A stretch of DNA of 64,000 nt from Planctomycetota bacterium (GTDB lineage Bacteria > Planctomycetota > UBA1135 > UBA2386). Each line of letters starts with the position of its first letter. Within the stretch, counting starts at the first letter, position 1. The notes under the pieces were generated by a model that saw only the letters and a list, made by a program, of their open reading frames with translations, had not been told where the DNA came from and made no database searches. The stretch is from positions 744,001 to 808,000 of the forward strand of contig JACKIC010000001.1 in NCBI GenBank assembly GCA_020638655.1. The letters run 5' to 3'. Of the stretch, positions 17,370 to 25,840 are shown one piece after another. Made by a program: the position numbers and the translations under genes.

Positions 17370-18302
17370 TTGCGCATTCTCTTCTTCGGCAGCAGCGACT
17401 TCGCGATCCCCTCGCTCAAGGCCCTCTCGGCAGGCGGACACGCGCCTGCCCTGGTCGTCACCAAGCCTGACGCGCCCAGGGGCCGGGGCCGCAAGATCTA
17501 TGACGCCGAGCTCAAGCTCGCCGCGCAGGAGCTCGACCTGCCCTTCGCGCAGCCGGTCGACCCGCACGCGCCCGACTTCCTGCAGGAGCTGCGCAAGCTC
17601 GAGCCGGACCTGGGCATCGTGGTCAGCTATGGCGTGATCCTGACCCCCGAGATGCTGGCCCTGCCCAAGCACGGGATGATCAACGCGCACGCCTCGCTGC
17701 TGCCCAAGTATCGCGGCGCGGCGCCGATCCAGCGCTGCATGCGCGACGGCTGCCAGGAGACCGGCGTCACGATCATGCGCATCGTGCAGCAGCTCGATGC
17801 CGGCGACGTGCTGCTGACCAAGAAGACGCCGATCGACCCCAAGGAGAACAGCGGCGCGCTGCGCACCCGCCTGGCCGAGCTGTCGGGGCCGGCGTTGCTC
17901 GAGGCGATCGAGCTGATCGGGGCGGGCAAGGCGAAGTACACGCCGCAGGACCACAGCCAGGCCAGCTACGCGCCCAAGGTCGAGAAGCCCGACGGTCTGA
18001 TCGACTGGAGCCTGCCGGCGGTCGAGATCGACCTGCTGGTGCGGTCGATGACGCCCAAGCCCGGTGCCCAGACGCGCCTGGGCAACAAGCGCTTCATCGT
18101 CATGGAGGGCACGGTCGAGCCCGATGTCTACGGCATGGGCATCCCCGGCGCGCTGCAGTCCTCGGGCGAAGAGGGCATCCGCGTCTGCACCGGCAAGGAC
18201 CTCTACCGGATCACGCGCATCAAGCCCGACAACGGCCGCAACATGACCGCCGGTGAATGGGTGCGCGGGCACCACGTCGCGCCCGACGCGCGCTTCGGCT
18301 AG
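17370..18302 (+). CDS. fmt: Methionyl-tRNA formyltransferase
   Basis: A 310-residue enzyme that formylates initiator Met-tRNA with 10-formyl-THF. No ATG or GTG precedes the conserved N-terminus; the best start is TTG 17370, giving (M)RILFFGSSDFAIPSLKAL. The catalytic region shows VVSYGVILTPEML, then INAHASLLPKYRGAAPIQ with the Asn and His of the active site. VTIMRIVQQLDAGDVLL and the C-terminal RNA-binding OB fold (IDWSLPAVEIDLLVRSMTP) follow. It heads a run with rsmB 8 bp downstream; both genes act in translation, a common pairing (def-fmt-rsmB), although def is absent here. Confidence 0.93.
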   Translation: MRILFFGSSDFAIPSLKALSAGGHAPALVVTKPDAPRGRGRKIYDAELKLAAQELDLPFAQPVDPHAPDFLQELRKLEPDLGIVVSYGVILTPEMLALPKHGMINAHASLLPKYRGAAPIQRCMRDGCQETGVTIMRIVQQLDAGDVLLTKKTPIDPKENSGALRTRLAELSGPALLEAIELIGAGKAKYTPQDHSQASYAPKVEKPDGLIDWSLPAVEIDLLVRSMTPKPGAQTRLGNKRFIVMEGTVEPDVYGMGIPGALQSSGEEGIRVCTGKDLYRITRIKPDNGRNMTAGEWVRGHHVAPDARFG

Positions 18303-18310
18303 GCCTTCCC

Positions 18311-19645
18311 GTGGCCACCGCGCGGGCTGTGGCGCTGCAGGCGCTGGTCGAACTCGACCGCGGGCGGGCCAGCCGGTTGCGCGCCGCGCTCGACGCCGCG
18401 GGCCTCGAGGGCCGCGAGCAGGCGCTCGCCAACGAGCTCGCGCACGGCGTGCTGCGCCGCGAACGGCTGCTCGACCACGTGCTCGAAGGGCTCGCCGAAC
18501 GGGGGCTGCCGCGCGACCCGCGCCTGCGGCTGGTGCTGCGCCTGGGCGCCTACCAGCTGTTGTTCGTCGGCGGCATGCCCGCGCACGCCGCGGTCAACGA
18601 GACGGTGCGGCTGATCAAGGGCAACCGCGGTTTCGCCAACGCGGTGCTGCGGCAGATCGCGCGGCGCATCGAGCTGCGCGTCGCCGATCCTACGGCGGCG
18701 ACGACCGAGCTGCCGCTGTCGCCGACGCGCACGCTGCTGCTGCCCAAGCCGCTGCCCGAGGACCTCGCCGCGCGGCTGGCCATCGAACACTCGCTGCCGG
18801 ACTTCCTGGTGTCGCGCTGGCGGCAGCAGTTCGGCGACGACGCGCTGCCCGGCATCACCGCCGCGGCGAGCACCGTTCCCGACGTCTACCTGCGGGTCTC
18901 CGCCGCGGGCTCGCGCGACCAGCTGCTGGCCGCGCTGGCCGCCGCCGGCGTTTCGGCCGAACGCGCGCTGCACCCGCGGCTGCTGCGCTGGACCGGCGGG
19001 GAGTCGCCGTTCGGCACCGAGGCGTTCCGGCTGGGGCTGTTCGCGGTGCAGGACCCGACCGCGCTGGCCGCCGCCGAGGCGGTGCCGTGCGGGCCCGGCG
19101 ACCGGGTCGTCGACCTGTGCGCCGCCCCGGGCACCAAGACCGGCGTGCTCGCCGAGCGGGTGCGGCCCGGCGGCACCGTGTTCGCCGCCGACCCCGATGC
19201 CCGGCGGCGCGAGCGCATCGCCGAGAACGTGCAGCGGCTCGGCCTGCGGGAGGTGGTGCGCATCGTCGCCGACGCCGACCTGCCGACCGACGTCGACGCC
19301 GTGCTCGCCGACGTGCCGTGCTCCAACTCGGGCGTGCTCGCGCGCCGCGTCGAGGTGCGTCGCCGGCTCGAACCCGGCACGTTCCCGGAACTTGCCGCGT
19401 TGCAGCTGACGATCCTGGAGCGCGCCGCGGGCCTGGTGCGGCCAGGCGGCCACGTCGTCTACTCGACCTGCTCGATCGATCGCGAGGAGAACGAGGCGGT
19501 CGTCGCCCGGCTGCTCGAGACCGCCGCGGGCCGGGGGTTCGAGCTGCTCACCCAGGCCACGACGCTGCCGCAGGCGGGCCACCACGACGGCGGTTTCGTC
19601 GCCGTTCTGCGCCGGGGCCTTTCTGGGGGCTCCCCAGAGGGGTAG
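18311..19645 (+). CDS. rsmB: 16S rRNA (cytosine-967-C5)-methyltransferase
   Basis: A 444-residue RsmB/Sun protein starting at GTG 18311. An N-terminal NusB-like helical domain (ALQALVELDRGRASRLRAAL to LIKGNRGFANAVLRQIARR) is followed by an RNA m5C methyltransferase domain: VQDPTALAAAEAV, the SAM site VVDLCAAPGTKTGVLAE, VLADVPCSNSGVL (motif IV Cys) and VYSTCSIDREENEAVV (motif VI catalytic Cys). It modifies the decoding-centre region of 16S rRNA before assembly. It follows fmt by 8 bp and is probably co-transcribed with it. Confidence 0.93.
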   Translation: MATARAVALQALVELDRGRASRLRAALDAAGLEGREQALANELAHGVLRRERLLDHVLEGLAERGLPRDPRLRLVLRLGAYQLLFVGGMPAHAAVNETVRLIKGNRGFANAVLRQIARRIELRVADPTAATTELPLSPTRTLLLPKPLPEDLAARLAIEHSLPDFLVSRWRQQFGDDALPGITAAASTVPDVYLRVSAAGSRDQLLAALAAAGVSAERALHPRLLRWTGGESPFGTEAFRLGLFAVQDPTALAAAEAVPCGPGDRVVDLCAAPGTKTGVLAERVRPGGTVFAADPDARRRERIAENVQRLGLREVVRIVADADLPTDVDAVLADVPCSNSGVLARRVEVRRRLEPGTFPELAALQLTILERAAGLVRPGGHVVYSTCSIDREENEAVVARLLETAAGRGFELLTQATTLPQAGHHDGGFVAVLRRGLSGGSPEG

Positions 19646-19660
19646 AAAGCCCGGCCCCTC

Positions 19661-20245
19661 ATGGCTACCCCTCGACGCTCCGCCGCCGGCGGCCGCAGCA
19701 GCGGCCGCTCGGGCCGTTCCTCCTCCTCCCAGGCCAACAGCTCGATGCCGATGATCGTCGGCGGCGCGGTGCTGCTGGTGGTGATCGTGCTGCTGGTGAT
19801 CATGAACCGCTCCGGCAGCGGGGAAGCGACCGACAAGGACGCGCCGGCGAAGGCGTCCTCGCCCGACGCGGGCAAGTCGACGCCGGCGCCCGCGCCTGTG
19901 CAGCTGGGCTCGGCCAAGAGCGGCAAGACCCCCGCCAAGCCGGCTCCGGCGCTGACCACCGCGACCCTGGGCAAGGTCGACGAGCTCTACGCCCAGATGA
20001 AGGCCTACTACAACGAGGGCTCCAAGGCGCGCCAGGCCGGCGACAACGCCACCGCCCGCGAGCACCAGGCCAAGGCCGTGGACGTGCTCGACCAGATCGA
20101 CAACCTGATCGAGGCGCCGCTGCTGTGGCAGGAGGAGGCCGAGATGAAGGGCTGGGCGCAGTCGGCCGAGTACGTGCAGCTGGCCAAGACCTACGGACTG
20201 GTGATGAAGCTCGCCAAGCAGGTCCGCATGGGCGGCGGCAAGTAA
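19661..20245 (+). CDS. Membrane-anchored helical protein, unknown function
   Basis: A 194-residue protein with a Ser/Arg/Gly-rich basic N-terminus (about 28 residues), one membrane helix (PMIVGGAVLLVVIVLLVIM, about 30-48), a Pro/Ala/Lys linker and a predicted helical periplasmic domain (VDELYAQMKAYYNEGSKARQ, then DVLDQIDNLIE). The topology (positive cytoplasmic side, one helix, helical external part) suggests an envelope anchor protein. No family is recognised. It starts 15 bp after rsmB. Confidence 0.7.
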   Translation: MATPRRSAAGGRSSGRSGRSSSSQANSSMPMIVGGAVLLVVIVLLVIMNRSGSGEATDKDAPAKASSPDAGKSTPAPAPVQLGSAKSGKTPAKPAPALTTATLGKVDELYAQMKAYYNEGSKARQAGDNATAREHQAKAVDVLDQIDNLIEAPLLWQEEAEMKGWAQSAEYVQLAKTYGLVMKLAKQVRMGGGK

Positions 20246-20265
20246 CGGCGCCGCGAGAGCTCGCG

Positions 20266-21099
20266 ATGCAGCTCGGCTACAGCACCAACAGCCTGCAGAA
20301 CCATCGCCTGGGCGATGCCTTGCAGCTGCTCGCCGAGCACGGCTACCAGGCTGTCGCGATCACGCCGGACACCTGCCACCTCGATCCCGACGCGACCAGC
20401 GATGCCCAGCTCGACGAACTGGCACGCCGGCTGCGCGACCTCGGGCTGCGGCCGTCGATGGAGACCGGCGCGCGCTTCCTGCTCGATCCGCGGCACAAGC
20501 ACGAGCCGACGCTGATGACGCGCGATGCGGCCGGCGTCGCGCGCCGGCTCGACTTCTACGGTCGCGTCGCGGCGATGGGCGCCCGTCTGGGCGCCGAGGT
20601 GGTGTCGTTCTGGACCGGCATCGATCGCGAGCCGGGCGACGACAGCGACGCCCGCATGCTCGACGGGATCGCGAAGGCCTGCGAACGCATCCGCGCCGAA
20701 GGGCAACGCCCCTCGCTCGAACCCGAGCCCGGCATGGCGGTCGAGACCGTCGCCGACTGGCACCGGGTCCGGGACGCGCTGGGCGCCGCGGCGCCGGCCC
20801 TCACCCTCGACGTCGGCCACCTTTACGCCGTATGGGAAGGCGATCCGGTTGCGATCGTCGCCGCCAACAAGGCCCACCTGGCCCAGGTGCACCTCGAGGA
20901 CATGCGCCGCGGAGTGCACGAGCACCTGCTGCCCGGCACCGGTGAGGTCGACTTCACGGGCGTTCTAACCGCATTGCGCCAAGGCGATTATCGAGGCCCG
21001 GTGTGCTTCGAACTGTCGCGCTCGAGCCACGCCGCGCCCGCGGCCGTCGCGACCTGTCGCGACATGTGGCAGCGTTGTCTGCCGGCCCCGCGTCGTTGA
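20266..21099 (+). CDS. Sugar phosphate isomerase/epimerase-like TIM barrel (AP endonuclease 2 family)
   Basis: A 277-residue protein starting at ATG 20266. It keeps the xylose-isomerase-like pattern: the first strand LGYSTNSLQNHRLGDAL, the metal-ligand Glu region SLEPEPGMAVETV, the D-x-x-H motif LTLDVGHLYAVW, then VHLEDMRRGVHEHLLPGTG and EVDFTGVL, and a final Glu in PVCFELSRSSH. Such enzymes isomerise keto- or aldo-sugars or act on DNA; EboC-like members sit in isoprenoid-transport clusters. No eboA/B genes are seen, so the substrate remains open. It starts 20 bp after the preceding gene. Confidence 0.75.
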   Translation: MQLGYSTNSLQNHRLGDALQLLAEHGYQAVAITPDTCHLDPDATSDAQLDELARRLRDLGLRPSMETGARFLLDPRHKHEPTLMTRDAAGVARRLDFYGRVAAMGARLGAEVVSFWTGIDREPGDDSDARMLDGIAKACERIRAEGQRPSLEPEPGMAVETVADWHRVRDALGAAAPALTLDVGHLYAVWEGDPVAIVAANKAHLAQVHLEDMRRGVHEHLLPGTGEVDFTGVLTALRQGDYRGPVCFELSRSSHAAPAAVATCRDMWQRCLPAPRR

Positions 21100-21123
21100 C
21101 CGGCGGGGTGTGTTCCCTACTCT
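21096..21123 (+). promoter_or_regulatory. Candidate sigma-70 promoter
   Basis: TTGACC (21096-21101) overlaps the stop codon of the TIM-barrel gene; after 16 bp comes TACTCT (21118-21123). It would drive the small CxxC protein with a leader of about 40 nt that contains an AGGA ribosome site at 21161-21164. Confidence 0.6.
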
Positions 21124-21170
21124 GTGCCCCTTCTGCCGGGTTCTCCGGCGCCCTCGTCCCAGGAAACCAC

Positions 21171-21485
21171 ATGAGACTCTGCCCCTCCGTCGAAGGTTCG
21201 GCTTCGCCGCTGATCACGCATCGCATCGGGGCCGACGTCTGCATGGCGCGGCAGCGCACGTTCTTCCACAAGTGCCACCGCTGCATCTACCGCGGCAAGG
21301 CCGCCGACTGGCAGCCGGACGAGAGCCAGCAGGTGTTGATCGCCATGAACGCCGCCGAGGCGCCGGCGCGGGTCGGCGTCGTCGAGGTCGATCTGGCCAA
21401 GGGACGCGCCAAGAAGGCGGGCAAGGCGAAGGCCAACGGCGCCGCCACGAACAAGTCGGCGCGCCCGGCCGAAGCCCAGGCCTGA
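21171..21485 (+). CDS. Small CxxC protein with Lys/Ala-rich tail, unknown function
   Basis: A 104-residue protein starting at ATG 21171 and preceded by AGGAAA, one of the clearest ribosome sites in the window. The N-terminal half has three Cys (VCMARQRTFFHKCHRCIYRGK), including a KCHRC pair that could bind zinc with a nearby His. The C-terminal third is low-complexity and basic (KGRAKKAGKAKANG), as in nucleic-acid-binding tails. No known family is recognised. Its own promoter and ribosome site support it as a real gene. Confidence 0.65.
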   Translation: MRLCPSVEGSASPLITHRIGADVCMARQRTFFHKCHRCIYRGKAADWQPDESQQVLIAMNAAEAPARVGVVEVDLAKGRAKKAGKAKANGAATNKSARPAEAQA

Positions 21486-21513
21486 GGAAGCGGCCTGGCG
21501 GCGGCCCGGCGGA

Positions 21514-21876
21514 TCAGCTCTGGTAGCTGGCGCGCAGATCGCGCAGCGCCTGATCGGCGGTCGAGAACGCGGTGGCGATCTCGGCGGCGAGCTGGCGGGA
21601 GCGCTCGAGCTCGTGGTTGCGCGAAGCCAGCTGCATCTGTTCGCAGGCTTCCTGGAGCAGCCGGGCGCCGAGGTTGCCCGACGAACCCTTCAGCGAGTGC
21701 GCGGCGCGCTCCATCTTCTCGAAGTCGCCGGCAGTCAGCCCCTCGGTGATCGACTGCACCTTGGTGGGGCCGTCCTCGAGGAACATCTGGATCAGGTCGA
21801 GGAGCAGCTCCGCGTCGCCGTCGTCCGAGAACGACAGCAGCTCCTCGATCACCTGCATATCCAACACTTGGTTCAT
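21514..21876 (-). CDS. Histidine phosphotransfer (Hpt) domain protein
   Basis: A 120-residue stand-alone Hpt protein starting at ATG 21876. The phospho-acceptor motif AHSLKGSSGNLGA places the active His at residue 60, within a four-helix bundle (IEELLSFSDDGDAELLLDLI, then LLQEACEQMQLASR). Such proteins carry phosphate between receiver domains in multistep phosphorelays. No kinase or receiver gene is adjacent, so it is an orphan in this window. A GGGGGAA ribosome site precedes the start. Another ATG far upstream is less likely because the Hpt fold starts at MNQVLDMQ. Confidence 0.85.
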   Translation of the reverse strand: MNQVLDMQVIEELLSFSDDGDAELLLDLIQMFLEDGPTKVQSITEGLTAGDFEKMERAAHSLKGSSGNLGARLLQEACEQMQLASRNHELERSRQLAAEIATAFSTADQALRDLRASYQS

Positions 21877-21899
21877 GCGTCTTCCCCCGTTGCAGGAGA

Positions 21900-21918
21900 G
21901 CGAATCGGGAGGATTCGC
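21900..21918. promoter_or_regulatory. Leader inverted repeat of the Hpt gene
   Basis: GCGAATC (21900-21906) and GATTCGC (21912-21918) form a perfect 7-bp stem with loop GGGAG, about 24 bp upstream of the Hpt start codon. It may be an operator or a leader hairpin. Confidence 0.35.
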
Positions 21919-21964
21919 CCCAACGCTTGATCCCAATCTGAGATACGGCCGTGTCCAGGAATGG

Positions 21965-23182
21965 TCAGGCGCCGGCTGCGGCGCGGACCTCATCGTCGGT
22001 CAGCAGGCGCTTGCTCGACTTGCCGGCGTCAAGGACGCGTTGCACCCGCTCGTCGGTCGGTTCGATGCCCAGGCGCTCGAGCACGAAGGTGGCGTTGGAA
22101 CGTCCCGCCATGGGGCCGACGGCGATGCGCTGCTCGAGCCCGACCATGCCGGCCGGCACGCCCGAGTAGACCGCGTCGGCCAGCTCGACGTCGCCCTTCT
22201 TGAAGGCCTTGATCACCGCCGCGGCGTGCACGCCGGTGCCGGTCTCGAACGCATCCTGGCCGAGCACCGGGTAGTTGTGCGGGATCTCGACCTCGAGCGC
22301 CTTGCTCGCGGCGGCCACGTAGGCCGGCAGGCTGGTCAGGTCGTTGTCGATCCAACCCTGCAGGCGGCAGTTGACCAGCAGCAGGTCCATCGGCGCGTTG
22401 CCGGCGCGTTCGCCGACGCCCAGGGCCGAGCCGTGCACGCGGTCGGCGCCGGCTTCGATCGCGGCCAGGCAGTTGGCGATGCCGAGGTCGCGATCGCGGT
22501 GGCCGTGCCAGTCGACGCCCAGGGTCGCATCGTGCTGGTCGGCGAGCTCACGCACGAAGCGCACCACGGCGGCGGCGCCGTGCGGCGTGGCGTGGCCGAC
22601 CGTGTCGCAGACGCACAGGCGCCGGGCGCCGAGTTCGATCGCCTCGCTGTAGAGCGCGCGGATCGTGTCGGGCATCGCCCGCGTGGTGTCCTCGGTGACA
22701 TACATCACCGGCAGGTTGTGCTTCTGCGCGAACGACAGCGCGTCGCGGGTGTTCTGGAGCATGCGCTCGAGGGTCCAGTCCTCGGCGTACTGGCGGATGT
22801 AGCTGCTGCCGATGAAGGCGCAGACCTCGATCGGCATGCCGGCCTTCTGGCTCATCTCGACCACCGGCTCGATGTCGCTGACGACGGTGCGGCAGGCGAC
22901 GTTGGCGCCGATGCGCAGGCCCTTCTTGGTGATGTGCTGGGCCATCTTCAGGATGTCCTCGCGCGGCCGGCCGCCGGCGCCGGGCAGCCCCAGGTTGGCG
23001 GTGTGGATGCCGAGCTTGTCCATCAGCTCGAGCAGCTCGAGCTTCTGTTCGATGGTCGGGTCGCTGACGGCCGGCGACTGCAGGCCGTCGCGCAGGGTCT
23101 CGTCGTCGAATTGCAGGGGACGGGAAGGCCGGAAGGAGCCGGCCTGGTTCCAGTCGTGGATGAGGTCCGCGATGCGCGTCAT
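21965..23182 (-). CDS. HMGL-like acyltransferase, 2-isopropylmalate/homocitrate synthase family
   Basis: A 405-residue protein starting at ATG 23182. The family signature DDETLRDGLQSPAV at the first strand carries the metal Asp and catalytic Arg. GVDWHGHRDRDLGIANCLAA supplies the metal-binding H-x-H, and VHGSALGVGERAGNAPMDLL is the second signature. VLGQDAFETGTGVHAAAVIK matches the LeuA/homocitrate synthase subdomain. The usual C-terminal LeuA regulatory domain is missing (405 versus about 510 residues), so leucine feedback is unlikely. Substrate choice among 2-oxoisovalerate, pyruvate and 2-oxoglutarate cannot be decided. It diverges from aspartokinase (81-bp gap). Confidence 0.75.
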   Translation of the reverse strand: MTRIADLIHDWNQAGSFRPSRPLQFDDETLRDGLQSPAVSDPTIEQKLELLELMDKLGIHTANLGLPGAGGRPREDILKMAQHITKKGLRIGANVACRTVVSDIEPVVEMSQKAGMPIEVCAFIGSSYIRQYAEDWTLERMLQNTRDALSFAQKHNLPVMYVTEDTTRAMPDTIRALYSEAIELGARRLCVCDTVGHATPHGAAAVVRFVRELADQHDATLGVDWHGHRDRDLGIANCLAAIEAGADRVHGSALGVGERAGNAPMDLLLVNCRLQGWIDNDLTSLPAYVAAASKALEVEIPHNYPVLGQDAFETGTGVHAAAVIKAFKKGDVELADAVYSGVPAGMVGLEQRIAVGPMAGRSNATFVLERLGIEPTDERVQRVLDAGKSSKRLLTDDEVRAAAGA

Positions 23183-23263
23183 GGGGCGAAGATTATGCCC
23201 TGAGCGGGCCCGGACACAGACCAGGAACCCGGAGCCCGCTTTCGGGCGGCGCCGCGCGCCTGC

Positions 23264-24595
23264 ATGATCGGCGCCGTGATCGTGATGAAGTTCGGCGGCA
23301 CGTCCGTCGGCGACGCCGCCACCATCGGCCGGGTCGTCGAGATCGTGCGACAGGAGGTCCGGCGGCGCCCGGTGGTCGTGGTTTCGGCACACGCCGGTGT
23401 CACCGACATGCTGTTGGCGTTGACCCGCAGCGCGCCGGCCGGCGAGGCCGACACGGGCCAGATCGCCGAACGCCACCGCACGATCCTGCGCGACCTGCAG
23501 CTGCCCGCGGACCTGCTCGACGGGCTGCTCGGCGAGCTCGACGACCTCGCGCGCGGCCTGCGACTCGTCGGCGAGGCGACGCCGCGCGCGGTCGACGCGA
23601 TCCTGGGCTTCGGCGAGCGCTGCAGCGCGCGCACCGTCGCCGCGGCGCTCGCGGCGGCGGGCATCGAGGCGACGGCTGCCGACGCGTTCGCGTTGGGCTT
23701 GCGCACCGACAGCTCGTTCGGTCGCGCCCGGCCGTTGCCCGACGACGGTCGCATCGCGCGCGCGGTCGCGGCGCTGCCCGGCGTGCCCGTGATCACCGGC
23801 TTCGTCGCCGCCGACGAACGCGGCAACCTGACCACCCTGGGGCGCAACGGCAGCGACTACTCCGCGGCGCTGTTCGCCGCGGCGCTCGACGCCCAGCAGA
23901 TCCAGGTCTGGAAGGACGTCGACGGCGTGCACACGGCCGATCCGCGGCTCGTCGACGGCGCGCGGCCGATCCGGCGCATGAGCTACGGCGAAGCCTGCGA
24001 GCTGGCGTCGTTCGGCAGCAAGGTGCTGCATCCCGCGGCGATGATCCCCGCGATGCAGCGCGGCATCACCATCGCCGTGCGCAACACCGGCGACCCGCAG
24101 GCGCCGGGCACCTCGATCGAAGCCGAGCCCGGGGCGCGTCCCGCGGTGCGCGCGATCGCGCACCGCGACGCGGTCAGCGTGGTCACGATCACTTCGCAGC
24201 GGCTGCTGCCGCAGCACACGTTCCTGGCCCGCGTGTTCGCGGCGCTCGACGACGAAGGCGGCGACGCGGACTTCGTCGCCGCGGCCGAGGGTGCGGTCGC
24301 GGTGGTCCTGGCGAAGGCGCCCGACGCGGCGCTGCAGCAGCGGCTCGCGGCGCTGGGGCAGGTGCAGGTCGCGGATGGATGCGCGGTCGTCGGCGTCGTC
24401 GGCGAGGCCGCCGCGCTGCGCAGCAACGGGGCCGCCACGGTGTTGCAGACGCTCGCCGAAGCCGACGTCGAGGTGCGCTGCGCGGGTCTGGGCGCGCTCG
24501 GCGGCACCTTCGCGGTCGTCGTGACCCGCACCGAACTGCAGCGGGCGCTGGCGGCGCTGCACCAGCGCTTCTTCGCCGAGGCGCTGCAGCCATGA
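23264..24595 (+). CDS. lysC: Aspartate kinase
   Basis: A 443-residue enzyme phosphorylating aspartate at the head of the Lys/Thr/Met pathway. It has KFGGTSVG near the N-terminus, FGERCSARTVA, TLGRNGSDYSAALFA, QVWKDVDGVHTADPR and MSYGEACELASFGSKVLHP, all typical of the kinase domain. From about residue 300 two ACT-like regulatory segments follow (VSVVTITSQRLLPQHTFLA, then ATVLQTLAEADVEVRCAGLG). The start is ATG 23264 or an internal GTG/ATG 13-21 bp later. The stop overlaps the next start (ATGA). No homoserine dehydrogenase is fused. Confidence 0.9.
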   Translation: MIGAVIVMKFGGTSVGDAATIGRVVEIVRQEVRRRPVVVVSAHAGVTDMLLALTRSAPAGEADTGQIAERHRTILRDLQLPADLLDGLLGELDDLARGLRLVGEATPRAVDAILGFGERCSARTVAAALAAAGIEATAADAFALGLRTDSSFGRARPLPDDGRIARAVAALPGVPVITGFVAADERGNLTTLGRNGSDYSAALFAAALDAQQIQVWKDVDGVHTADPRLVDGARPIRRMSYGEACELASFGSKVLHPAAMIPAMQRGITIAVRNTGDPQAPGTSIEAEPGARPAVRAIAHRDAVSVVTITSQRLLPQHTFLARVFAALDDEGGDADFVAAAEGAVAVVLAKAPDAALQQRLAALGQVQVADGCAVVGVVGEAAALRSNGAATVLQTLAEADVEVRCAGLGALGGTFAVVVTRTELQRALAALHQRFFAEALQP

Positions 24596-25836
24596 ACCCG
24601 TTGGCGCGACACCGCACGCTGCTGCACGACGCGCTGTGGACCGCGGCGGTCGCGCTGGTCGTGTTCCAGGGACTGCGCCGCTGGTGCGGCGACCGCTACC
24701 GGGTGCCGAGCGACAGCATGGAGCCGGTGCTGCACGGCGACCCCGAACACGGCGACGTCGTCTTCGTCGACAAGCTCGCGCACGCCGCGGCGTGCGCTCG
24801 CGGCGACCTGGTGGTGGTCTGGCATCCCGAAGAGCCGCGGCAACCGTTGGTCAAGCGCATCGCCGCCAGCGGCGACGACCGGCAGGCCTGCTGGATCGAT
24901 CTGCGCGACGGCGACGTCTGGCTGGGGCCCGACAAGCAGCACCTGGTGCGCGAGGTCAAGGAGCCGCTGGACGCCGGTCGCCGCGTGACCTGGGCCGCGT
25001 GGCCGGCGCGCGGCGGCGTGGAGCGGCTCGACCTCTTGGCCGCGCCCGCCGGCGGCGGCGTGCTCGAGCTGCCGCCGCTCGACATGACGCCCGACGACCT
25101 GCGCTCGGTGTTCGTCGCCGAGGCGCGCCGCAACCGGCGCTTCGGCCGCGACGAACGGGCGCTGCCGCGCGGCTTCGTCGGCACGGCGCGCGCCGTCGAC
25201 GCGACGTTCCTCGAGCGCACCGGCGCGAAGTCGCACGCGGGTGACGACGTCGAGGTGCACGACTGCGGCATGCGCCTCGAGCTGCAGCGGTGCCCGGATC
25301 AGCTGGTCGCGGTGCTCGATTCGCGCTTCGAGGCGCTGACGATGCTGTGGACGCCGGCGAGCGGCGAGCTGCTGCTGTGGCGCGACGGTGAGGACGTGAC
25401 CGCGGCGAGCCTGCCGGTCGTCGCCGCGCCGCGCTCGATCGAGTTCGGCCGTCTCGACAACCGACTGTTCTTCGCGGTCGACGGCCGCGCCGACGTCCTG
25501 TTCGTGATGCCGCGGCCGGCCGCGTGGGACGCCGGCGAACGCGGCATCGGCGGCCCGCGGTGTCACGTCTACGTCGGCGCACGCGGCGTGAACGCTGCGG
25601 CGATCACCGCGCTGCAGGTGTTCCACGACCCATTCGTGTTCCGCGAGCGCATCGCCGGGATGCCGGGCGAAGCCGGCTCGTGGCCGCGCTTCGTGCCGCC
25701 GGGCACCTGGTTCCTGCTCGGCGACAACGCCTTCGACAGTCGCGACAGCCGTCACTTCGACGCGGTGTCCAGAGCTGCCTTCCTCGGCCGGCCGCTCGCG
25801 GTGGTCGGGCCGTGGCCGGCGACGCGGTGGCTCTGA
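24592..25836 (+). CDS. lepB: Signal peptidase I-like protein with a large insertion
   Basis: A 414-residue type I signal peptidase of the S26 family. One membrane segment (ALWTAAVALVVFQGLRRW) precedes the box B motif PSDSMEPVLHGD with the catalytic Ser at about residue 42. Box D VKRIAASGDD carries the catalytic Lys at about residue 87. Box E LGDNAFDSRDSRHF is near residue 380. Between boxes D and E lies an insertion of about 280 residues of unusual beta-rich sequence, including a segment resembling a concanavalin/LamG-like fold (EFGRLDNRLFFAVDGR). It follows aspartokinase with an ATGA overlap. Both catalytic residues are present, so activity is expected. Confidence 0.85.
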   Translation: MNPLARHRTLLHDALWTAAVALVVFQGLRRWCGDRYRVPSDSMEPVLHGDPEHGDVVFVDKLAHAAACARGDLVVVWHPEEPRQPLVKRIAASGDDRQACWIDLRDGDVWLGPDKQHLVREVKEPLDAGRRVTWAAWPARGGVERLDLLAAPAGGGVLELPPLDMTPDDLRSVFVAEARRNRRFGRDERALPRGFVGTARAVDATFLERTGAKSHAGDDVEVHDCGMRLELQRCPDQLVAVLDSRFEALTMLWTPASGELLLWRDGEDVTAASLPVVAAPRSIEFGRLDNRLFFAVDGRADVLFVMPRPAAWDAGERGIGGPRCHVYVGARGVNAAAITALQVFHDPFVFRERIAGMPGEAGSWPRFVPPGTWFLLGDNAFDSRDSRHFDAVSRAAFLGRPLAVVGPWPATRWL

Positions 25837-25840
25837 GGCC

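Noticed and set aside
18253..20265. Long upstream extension of the TIM-barrel isomerase frame
   Set aside because: The sequence before ATG 20266 is an out-of-frame shadow of rsmB; homology to the isomerase begins at that ATG.
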